Notes under the pieces: generated by a model
Database searches by the model: none
What the model was told of the DNA's origin: nothing
What the model saw: the letters and a program-made list of their open reading frames with translations, nothing else
Assembly (NCBI GenBank): GCA_011048475.1
Contig: DSDZ01000436.1
Span: 1 to 6,415 of the forward strand
Origin: Bacteroides sp.
GTDB taxonomy: Bacteria > Bacteroidota > Bacteroidia > Bacteroidales > GCA-2748055
Direction of reading: 5' to 3'
DNA length: 6,415 nucleotides
Program-made: the position numbers and the translations under genes
Part shown: positions 1 to 5,476 of the stretch, one piece after another
Position numbering within the stretch: the first letter of the stretch is position 1
Layout of the letters: the number at the start of each line of letters is the position of its first letter

Positions 1-977
1 ATATTCAGCCTTTCCGGGTAGTGGGGCACGTAGGTCCTGAGCAGATCCTCCTCGAAGGAGTCGTGTCCGGCCGGCACCGGCGTGTGGGTAGTGAACAGGC
101 TGGAGGCCCTGACCATCTCCATGGCTTCCGGATAGGTCATGTTCTCGTTCTGGATATACTCCCTCAGTCTCTCCAGGCCGGTAAAGGATGCATGTCCCTC
201 GTTGCAGTGGTACAGATCGGCGTCGAGACCGATGGCACGCATGGCCCTGACACCCCCGATCCCGAGCAGGATCTCCTGCTTCAGACGGTTTTCATTGTCT
301 CCGCCGTACAGGTTGTGGGTAATGGTCCGGTCAGGTTCCTGGTTGGCCTCATAATCGGTATCCAGAAGATAGAGCGGAATCCTGCCCACCTGTACCTTCC
401 AGATTCTTGCATGCACGGTCCTCCCCGGAAAGACGATCTTTGCATTTTTCCAGTTGCCTTCCTCATCCCTGACCGGGGTGACTGGCAGCCGGGACAGATC
501 CTGGGGGTCACTCTGTGCCACCTGCTCCCCTCCCGCAGTGATCATCTGGCGGAAGTATCCGTACCGGTAAAGCAGGCTGACACCGACCATCCTGATGTTG
601 TAATCGCTGGCCTCCTTGAGATAATCCCCTGCCAGCAGTCCCAGTCCCCCGGAATAGGTGCTCAGCGAATTGTGCAAACCGAACTCCATGCTGAAGTAAG
701 CGATGGAGGGCATCCCGTCCCTGGGCGGCGCTTCCATGTATGTCCTGTATTCCCTGTGGACCTTCTCCAGCCGGGCCGTAAAATCCCCGTCGCTTTCATA
801 CTTTTTAAGTGTATCGTATGGCAGCCGCTCCAGCAGTTCGACGGGGTTCTCGTTCACCTCTTTCCACAGATCGGGATTCATGGATTCGAACAGATCTTCC
901 GCATCCTGGTTCCATGACCACCAGAGGTTTCTCGAGAGTTCCTCCAGTGCCTTCAGCTGGTCGGGGATATGCTGCTG
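1..977 (-). other. DUF3417 plus GT35 phosphorylase module of the fusion protein (N-terminal part)
   Basis: Residues 575-899 of the fusion. The first ~80 residues match the helical DUF3417 domain (NLWWSW at 591-596, NPDLW at 606-610), which in bacteria and archaea precedes short-type alpha-glucan phosphorylases. The catalytic domain then starts with YFSMEFG. The TTHTPVPAGHD motif at 870-880 carries His872, in the position of the substrate-site histidine of the TNHT motif of muscle glycogen phosphorylase. The N-terminal phosphorylation and AMP-site segments of animal phosphorylases are not apparent, as usual for this subfamily. The region joining it to the GT3 module (about 537-574) is charged and has no recognisable domain. 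The catalytic C-terminal half is off the window, so activity cannot be judged. Confidence 0.88.
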
Positions 978-2699
978 GACCAGCACGCGTCTCCAGCGGG
1001 GCTGGATATCCACCAGCACCTGCTCGGTCTCTGGAAGCTTCTCGATGCGTTCCTTCTCATAGACCACCCCCTCTTTCCCGGATGCGTTCTCAAGTGCAAT
1101 CTGATATGCCTGCCACTGGTAAGTGATCAGCTTCTCCCAGAGGACGGTCCTGCTGATCTCATGGGCTTCCTCTTTTATTTTCTGCTTCTCCTGCGGTTCC
1201 AGGTAACAGTTTTCCAGGATCATTTTCCCGATCTCCGTGGTCACCTCCGCATCATTGAAATCATCCCGGGAGATCACCCGGATCCCCTTCAGCTCCTGTT
1301 TAAACTGGTGATTCACCCAGTGTCCGAACCCGGTGAGTGAGGTGGTCACTGTGGGAATGCTGAAGGCAAGGCTTTCCAGGGGTGTGTATCCCCAGGGCTC
1401 ATAGTAGGACGGGAATATGGTCAGGTCCAGTCCGATGAGCAGATCATAATAGTTAAGGTTGAAAATCCCGTCGTTCCCGTTCAGGTAGGAGGGTACGAAG
1501 ATCACCTTGACCCTGTCTTCACTGCCATTGTTGAGCCCGTTGCGGCTGATCCTGTTCAGGATCATGTCGTGCTCCATGTAATGGAGGTTGTGGGTGAGGT
1601 GTTTTCCCGAAAATGCCGTATCGTTCTGTCCCTCGAGGGCTTCCAGAAGTTTTTTACGGGGACCGTAATGGTTGGCGGGTATCAGCAAGAACGCCACCAT
1701 GGTTTTGTCGCAATCCCGGGTCTTGTTCAGTGCACCCAGCGCATCAATGAACAGGTCGATCCCCTTGTTCCTGAATTCGTACCTCCCGCTGGTGGCCACC
1801 AGCAGGGCATTTTCGGGGATCTTTTCGCCACAGAGCAGCGACGCCACCCGGAGCATCTTTGCCCGGGCGGTTTTCCGTTTATCACCGTATTCCTTCTCAG
1901 ACGGGACGAAGCTGTCCTCAAAACCATTGGGGATCACCAGATCCACCTTTCTCTCATGGAATTGCAGGCATTCCCTGGCGGTCAGTTCACTCACCGTGGT
2001 AAATGCATCCGCGTGATTGGCCGCAAGCTTTTCAAGGGAATGCTTGGATACGATGTTCAATTCCCTTGCTTTCTGGTCCCCGTTCACTTTGTCCAGCTGG
2101 CTGTAAAGCAGCTGGTTGTTTCCCGGAATGGAACGCCCCACACAGGTGGCATGGGTCGTAAAGACGGTTCCCACCTGCGGCTGGAACTGCTCCATGTAAA
2201 GCAACCCGGCACCGGTCTGCCACTCGTGGAACTGCGCCACCACCCGGTGTTCCTGGAGGCCGTGGAATCCCAGGAAGCTCTCGATGGCTTTTCCCGAAGC
2301 ATACCCGAACAGGGCCGGTTCAACATAGTCCCACTGTCCGTTGATGGAATCCAGTTTATAGGTTTCCCACAGGCTTTTGAAGATATCATTCTTCTGGTTG
2401 AAGAACGGGGTGAAATCAAGTACCACCGCTACGGGGGAACCTGCGATTTTCCACCGCCCGATCCTCACCCGGATCCCTTCCCTGAGCGCCTGTTCCCTCC
2501 AATCTGAATAGAGGGTCCTGTCTTCATCAAACTCGGGATGTTCTGCATTTTCCCGCCAAACATCGGGTCCGATGGTGATATACCGGTCATTGAGTTCCCG
2601 GACCAGTTGCAGGGCCTTTGTGGAGATCACCGTATGGATCCCGCCGATCTTATTGCATACCTCCCAGCTGACCTCGAATAGATAATCTGGTCCTGTCAT
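1..2699 (-). CDS. glgP: Glycogen synthase (GT3) / alpha-glucan phosphorylase (GT35) fusion, 3' end missing
   Basis: The frame begins with ATG at 2699-2697 and stays open for 899 codons to the left edge; the stop lies outside. Residues 5-536 form a GT3 glycogen synthase module, opening with LFEVSWEVCNKIGG. About 575-660 is a DUF3417-type domain with NLWWSW at 591-596. From 662 a GT35 phosphorylase begins: YFSMEFG at 668-674, YSGGLGLLAGD at 682-692, HCNEGH at 831-836 and TTHTPVPAGHD at 870-880. The GT3 half would transfer glucose from a nucleotide sugar to glycogen; the GT35 half would release glucose-1-phosphate using PLP. The PLP lysine and the phosphate site are C-terminal and not in view. 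From memory of the family, full-length fusions are about 1,400 residues, so roughly 500 are missing. There is no signal peptide, so it should be cytoplasmic. The start is supported by the 4-nt overlap with the GH57 gene and by the family motif beginning at residue 7. The symbol refers to the phosphorylase half only. Seen: motifs and fusion. Inferred: activities. Confidence 0.93.
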   Translation of the reverse strand, partial: MTGPDYLFEVSWEVCNKIGGIHTVISTKALQLVRELNDRYITIGPDVWRENAEHPEFDEDRTLYSDWREQALREGIRVRIGRWKIAGSPVAVVLDFTPFFNQKNDIFKSLWETYKLDSINGQWDYVEPALFGYASGKAIESFLGFHGLQEHRVVAQFHEWQTGAGLLYMEQFQPQVGTVFTTHATCVGRSIPGNNQLLYSQLDKVNGDQKARELNIVSKHSLEKLAANHADAFTTVSELTARECLQFHERKVDLVIPNGFEDSFVPSEKEYGDKRKTARAKMLRVASLLCGEKIPENALLVATSGRYEFRNKGIDLFIDALGALNKTRDCDKTMVAFLLIPANHYGPRKKLLEALEGQNDTAFSGKHLTHNLHYMEHDMILNRISRNGLNNGSEDRVKVIFVPSYLNGNDGIFNLNYYDLLIGLDLTIFPSYYEPWGYTPLESLAFSIPTVTTSLTGFGHWVNHQFKQELKGIRVISRDDFNDAEVTTEIGKMILENCYLEPQEKQKIKEEAHEISRTVLWEKLITYQWQAYQIALENASGKEGVVYEKERIEKLPETEQVLVDIQPRWRRVLVQQHIPDQLKALEELSRNLWWSWNQDAEDLFESMNPDLWKEVNENPVELLERLPYDTLKKYESDGDFTARLEKVHREYRTYMEAPPRDGMPSIAYFSMEFGLHNSLSTYSGGLGLLAGDYLKEASDYNIRMVGVSLLYRYGYFRQMITAGGEQVAQSDPQDLSRLPVTPVRDEEGNWKNAKIVFPGRTVHARIWKVQVGRIPLYLLDTDYEANQEPDRTITHNLYGGDNENRLKQEILLGIGGVRAMRAIGLDADLYHCNEGHASFTGLERLREYIQNENMTYPEAMEMVRASSLFTTHTPVPAGHDSFEEDLLRTYVPHYPERLN
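1095..2687 (-). other. GT3 glycogen synthase module of the fusion protein
   Basis: Residues 5-535 of the fusion protein carry the full GT3 layout of two Rossmann domains. Landmarks are FHEW at 157-160, TTHATCVGR at 181-189 (His183 and Arg189 match conserved GT3 positions), and GRYEFRNKG at 305-313, where Arg306 and Lys312 correspond to the donor-phosphate-binding pair. FPSYYEPWGYTPLE at 429-442 holds the two glutamates (E434, E442) of the retaining GT-B signature. The module ends with a helix around 516-536 that resembles the C-terminal helix of yeast and animal GT3 synthases. Known GT3 enzymes use UDP-glucose; donor use here is inferred. The segment before the last helix (505-514) reads KQKIKEEAHE and lacks the arginine cluster that binds glucose-6-phosphate in eukaryotic enzymes. 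No active-site motif is missing, so the module looks catalytically competent. Confidence 0.9.
2696..2699 (-). promoter_or_regulatory. ATGA stop/start overlap (translational coupling)
   Basis: The TGA stop of the GH57 gene (2698-2696) and the ATG of the synthase/phosphorylase gene (2699-2697) share four bases. This arrangement usually means a terminating ribosome reinitiates on the next gene. No Shine-Dalgarno-like purine run stands at the usual distance; the coding strand just upstream reads TCTTCAGGTAA, with an AGG too close to the ATG to be a standard site. In the fusion gene's own frame a TAA directly precedes this ATG, so the reading frame cannot start further upstream. Confidence 0.8.
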
Positions 2700-4159
2700 T
2701 TACCTGAAGATTTTTTTCCGGAGGGAGATTTTTTTGCCGGATTGCTTTTCTTACCCGTTTTTCGTGTCCCCGTCGATGCAGCCTTTTTTCGTTGTGGGGC
2801 GTCTCCGGCCTCAACCCCCCCGGCCCGGATTGGAACCTTTGCAGCGGATGGTTTCCGGGAAGCGATACGGACCGGTTTTTTCCCGGCCAGCTGTTTTTCC
2901 AGCCGTTTCAGCTGATCCTCCTTTTCCTGGATGATCTTGCTCAGCCGCGCCACCTGATCATCCACGTGGGTTTTCAGCGCCGCATTCAACCTGATCTCGA
3001 AGTCGCCCAGGATGTTCATGTAATTGATGAATGCTTCATACGGGGTATCGAAAGGATTGAAATAAGAATGGACCTCCCCGTCGGAGAAGAACTTTGTGGA
3101 CATATAGTAGAAATGGTCGCTGACCTGCAGGTAGGCATAATCCTGCCTGATGGCCGGGTCCTCAACGGAATATACTTTATCACAGAGGGAGTAGAGTTTA
3201 TTGAAGGCTTCCTGCTGCATCTCATTTCCCAGCCAGGCGGTCAGGTCCCTCTCCTCATCCGCCCAGGAGATGGCATGGGGCACGTTGGCCGCGGCAATCA
3301 CCTGCAAATTGTCGGCCACCTCGGACGGTGTGCTGAATGTGAACGGGGAATGTTTGAAAACCATGTCGGGAAGCGCTTTCAGGAAATCGAAGATCCCCGT
3401 TTCCTTCCACTGGTGTTCCCCGAAGGTCTCGTAATCCAGGAACAAATTGACCACCTCCTCCTTTTTGGGGATCCGGTTCAGCCACTCCACATACTTCTCG
3501 GCGGTTAACGGATACTCCGACCACCCCTTGTTTGAGAACCTGAAGGCGATATCGTCACTGAGCTTGAAATTCTTGAGCAATAGTTTCAGCTTGGGATTCA
3601 GGGCATTGCAATACAGATAGTTGGGACTCTTCCATCCCAGCACATGCTTTGCGCCTTCGGTCAGCATGGCCTTGTACCCCATCTTTGCCACCCTCGCCCC
3701 GATGTCATCCGAATAGATCAATTCCGTGTTCCTGAATACCTTCGGCGCTTTCCCGAAATGCTCCCTCATCAGCTCCCGGTGGGCCTTCACCTGGCGTTCA
3801 AACTCACCGCCATCCTTGAGCGAGGCCAGCGAATGTGAATAGGTTTCGGAAAGGAATTCCACATGACCGGTATCGGCAAGTCTTTTAAAACTTTCCAGCA
3901 CCTCAGGTGCATACAGCTTGAACTGCTCCACGGCGATCCCGGACATGGAGTAGGCAACCCTGAACTTTCCCTGGTGTTTCTCAATCAGCTCCAGCATCAT
4001 TTCATTGGCAGGCAGATAGCATTTCTCCGCCACTTTCTGCAGGATGGTCTCATTGGAATAATCGTCATAGTAATAATGATCATTGCCGATGTCAAAAAAG
4101 CGGTACCTCCTGAACCTGAACGGCTGATGGACCTGGAAATACATACAAATGGTTCTCAT
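2696..4159 (-). CDS. Glycoside hydrolase family 57 alpha-glucan-active enzyme with basic C-terminal tail
   Basis: A complete 487-residue protein. Known GH57 members are retaining alpha-amylases, 4-alpha-glucanotransferases, branching enzymes or amylopullulanases; which activity this one has cannot be told from the sequence. The family's conserved regions are visible: HQP at 11-13 (region 1), SGIAVEQ at 73-79 (region 2), FRNTELIYS at 142-150 with Glu146 as likely nucleophile (region 3), LDYETFGEH at 241-249 with Asp242 as likely acid/base (region 4), and SWADEERDLTAWLGN at 298-312 (probably region 5). The catalytic (beta/alpha)7 fold and following helices span about 1-385. A predicted coiled coil (about 386-426) and a lysine-rich tail (427-487) follow. 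There is no signal peptide, and the N-terminus starts directly in the first core strand, which supports this start and a cytoplasmic role. It lies 18 nt after the GT4 gene and overlaps the synthase/phosphorylase by 4 nt, so it most likely acts on intracellular glycogen. Confidence 0.92.
   Translation of the reverse strand: MRTICMYFQVHQPFRFRRYRFFDIGNDHYYYDDYSNETILQKVAEKCYLPANEMMLELIEKHQGKFRVAYSMSGIAVEQFKLYAPEVLESFKRLADTGHVEFLSETYSHSLASLKDGGEFERQVKAHRELMREHFGKAPKVFRNTELIYSDDIGARVAKMGYKAMLTEGAKHVLGWKSPNYLYCNALNPKLKLLLKNFKLSDDIAFRFSNKGWSEYPLTAEKYVEWLNRIPKKEEVVNLFLDYETFGEHQWKETGIFDFLKALPDMVFKHSPFTFSTPSEVADNLQVIAAANVPHAISWADEERDLTAWLGNEMQQEAFNKLYSLCDKVYSVEDPAIRQDYAYLQVSDHFYYMSTKFFSDGEVHSYFNPFDTPYEAFINYMNILGDFEIRLNAALKTHVDDQVARLSKIIQEKEDQLKRLEKQLAGKKPVRIASRKPSAAKVPIRAGGVEAGDAPQRKKAASTGTRKTGKKSNPAKKSPSGKKSSGK
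2699..3004 (-). other. Coiled coil and histone-like basic tail of the GH57 protein
   Basis: Residues ~386-426 form a charged helix with heptad-like spacing (VARLSKIIQEKEDQLKRLEK at 403-422), typical of an oligomerisation coiled coil. Residues 427-487 are low complexity: 19 of 61 are Lys or Arg and only 2 are acidic, with many Ser, Ala, Pro, Gly and Thr. The end reads as short KKS units (AKKSP, GKKSS). The composition resembles histone-H1-like tails of bacterial nucleic-acid-binding proteins, but similar tails also arise as spacers or surface-binding arms. Most GH57 enzymes I know of do not need such a tail. Seen: composition and position. Function is unknown. Confidence 0.75.
2708..2740 (-). 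repeat. Tandem imperfect repeat with two A7 runs in the GH57 3' end
   Basis: On the coding strand the unit CCGGCAAAAAAATCT (2740-2726) is followed by the near-copy CCGGAAAAAAATCT (2721-2708), 18 nt apart from A-run to A-run. Each encodes a Lys-Lys-Ser step of the basic tail. Both A runs are seven long and in the phase A_AAA_AAA, the shape of a -1 slippery heptamer. The repeat probably reflects slippage-driven growth of the low-complexity tail. Confidence 0.7.
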
Positions 4160-4177
4160 GTGTTTCGGTTGTGGTTG
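4160..4177 (-). other. 18-nt spacer, translation start region of the GH57 gene
   Basis: The spacer between the GT4 stop (TAA) and the GH57 ATG reads CAACCACAACCGAAACAC on the coding strand. It is rich in A and C and has no Shine-Dalgarno sequence, as is common in Bacteroidota. It is too short for a promoter or terminator, so the GH57 gene must be co-transcribed with the GT4 gene. Confidence 0.6.
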
Positions 4178-5464
4178 TTACTGAACAAACTCTTTATAGA
4201 TCGAATAGACTTTTTTACCGGAATTTTCCCACTTCATGTCGTGCACCTCCTGGATTCCGTATTTGCGGAATATGTTGGAGAGGGCGGGATAATTCAGAAG
4301 ACCGTAAATGGCATCTGCCATGGCATCCACATCCCAGAAATCCACCTTGAATGCGTACTTGAGGATCTCTGCCACACCCGACTGGTAGGAAATGATGGAA
4401 GGCACATTGGATTGCATGGCTTCCAGGGGGGAAATCCCGAACGGTTCGGATACGGAAGGCATCACGTAAACATCGCTGATGGAAAACATCCGGAAGACGT
4501 CGTCACCCCGCAGGAATCCCGTGTAATGGAACCTGTCGGAGATCCCGAGTGCCGCGGTCCAGTGGATCATCTTTTCCAGCAGTTCCCCGCTGCCGGCCAT
4601 GACAAAACGCACATTGTCCATTTTCTGCAGCACTTTGTAAGCGGCCTGGATAAAATACTCAGGACCTTTCTGGATGGTGACCCTTCCCAGGAATGTGACC
4701 ACCTTGTCGGTGATTCCCCGCTTCAGTCTCAGTTTTTCCTGGTCGGGGATGGGATCCACGGCGTTGTAGACGGTCTCCACCCTGGCCGGATCGATCCCGT
4801 ATTTGTCAATGATGGTGTTGCGTGTAAGGTTGCTCACCGCAATGATCCTGTCGGCCAGATTCATGCCCATTTTTTCGATCTCGAAAACCCCCGGATTGAC
4901 ATTGCCGCCGCTCCGGTCGAAATCGGTGGCATGCACGTGGATAACCAGGGGTTTGCCCGATGCTCTCTTGGCGGCGACCCCGGCCGGAAAGGTCAGCCAG
5001 TCATGTGCATGGATGATGTCGAAGTCCTGGGTGAGGGCGATCTCCCCCGCCACGATGGCATAGTTGGCAATCTCTTCAAACAGGTTCTTTCCGTATCCAC
5101 CGGTGAAACTGAATTTCCCTCCGGTCTTTGTCTCGATGAACCTTTTTCTTTTGTTCTGCGGCTTTTTCACCAGCTTTTCATACTCTTCCGGCGAGCTGTA
5201 GGGAACCAGGCTGGAATCAATCTCTATGAAGGAGATATCCTTCAGGTATTTCCTGTGCCTGATTTTCCGGATATCCATGGAGACATTGTCCGCCCCGAGA
5301 ATGCGGATAATGCGCTGGTCTTCATCCCCGAATGTTTTGGGGACGACGAACAGGATTTCCAGACCGGGAATGGACGCCATGCCTTTTGTCAGGCCGTAAC
5401 ATGCTGTTCCGAGACCTCCTGAAATGTGTGGCGGGAATTCCCACCCGAACATCAGTACCCTCAT
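4178..5464 (-). CDS. GT-B glycosyltransferase (GT4-type, glycogen synthase-like)
   Basis: A complete 428-residue retaining GT-B enzyme. The N-terminal half has the glycogen-synthase-like opening MRVLMFGWEFPP and SGGLGTA at 15-21 (acceptor-side glycine loop), HAHDW at 152-156, and a basic loop around 98-110 (KLVKKPQNKRKRF). The C-terminal donor half (Glycos_transf_1) has GRVTIQKGPE at 260-269, where Arg261 and Lys266 are the likely phosphate-binding pair, and SEPFGISPLE at 339-348, giving the E-x7-E signature (E340, E348). Nothing in the catalytic set is missing. In the cluster it lies between the debranching enzyme and GH57, so transfer of glucose to an alpha-glucan is the best guess; donor (ADP- or UDP-glucose) and acceptor cannot be read from the sequence. 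A transferase for another glucoside remains possible. There is no signal peptide or membrane segment. The start follows the upstream stop by 12 nt and no earlier in-frame start fits better. Confidence 0.9.
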   Translation of the reverse strand: MRVLMFGWEFPPHISGGLGTACYGLTKGMASIPGLEILFVVPKTFGDEDQRIIRILGADNVSMDIRKIRHRKYLKDISFIEIDSSLVPYSSPEEYEKLVKKPQNKRKRFIETKTGGKFSFTGGYGKNLFEEIANYAIVAGEIALTQDFDIIHAHDWLTFPAGVAAKRASGKPLVIHVHATDFDRSGGNVNPGVFEIEKMGMNLADRIIAVSNLTRNTIIDKYGIDPARVETVYNAVDPIPDQEKLRLKRGITDKVVTFLGRVTIQKGPEYFIQAAYKVLQKMDNVRFVMAGSGELLEKMIHWTAALGISDRFHYTGFLRGDDVFRMFSISDVYVMPSVSEPFGISPLEAMQSNVPSIISYQSGVAEILKYAFKVDFWDVDAMADAIYGLLNYPALSNIFRKYGIQEVHDMKWENSGKKVYSIYKEFVQ

Positions 5465-5476
5465 GCTGGTGCGGTT
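5465..5476 (-). other. 12-nt spacer, translation start region of the GT4 gene
   Basis: Between the debranching-enzyme TAA and the GT4 ATG the coding strand reads AACCGCACCAGC. It has no Shine-Dalgarno sequence and no room for a promoter. It is in frame with both flanking genes and contains no stop. This supports one polycistronic message. Confidence 0.6.

Noticed and set aside
2084..2419. Short minus-strand open frames inside the GT3 region (for example 2084-2419 and 2032-2223), which could suggest a broken gene there.
   Set aside because: They are in other frames. Direct codon-by-codon translation from 2699 gives a continuous protein with conserved motifs throughout, so these are shadows and not remnants of a frameshifted gene.
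21..2507. Plus-strand open frames of about 300 codons (21-917 and 1569-2507) opposite the synthase/phosphorylase gene.
   Set aside because: These are in mirror register with the sense frame and stop exactly where the sense gene uses TCA serine codons (917, 2507). The translations have no family resemblance; the minus frame is uninterrupted and full of GT3/GT35 motifs.
2696..2740. Programmed -1 frameshift making a GH57-GT3-GT35 super-fusion.
   Set aside because: The slippery heptamers shift into the right frame, but that frame contains TAA at 2702-2700, directly before the ATG, so no fused product could form.
2708..2740. T-rich runs with CCGG flanks as an intrinsic terminator.
   Set aside because: On the coding strand these are A runs, not a U tract after a hairpin, and they lie inside a well-supported coding sequence directly before a coupled gene. 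The plus strand has no gene that would need terminating here.
3863..5422. A 519-codon open frame on the plus strand running antisense through the GH57 and GT4 genes.
   Set aside because: It reads the exact reverse complement of the sense codons, so it stays open simply because TTA, CTA and TCA codons are rare in these genes. It ends at the complement of a TCA serine codon (Ser15 of GT4). It has no recognisable domain, and both sense genes have strong family motifs.
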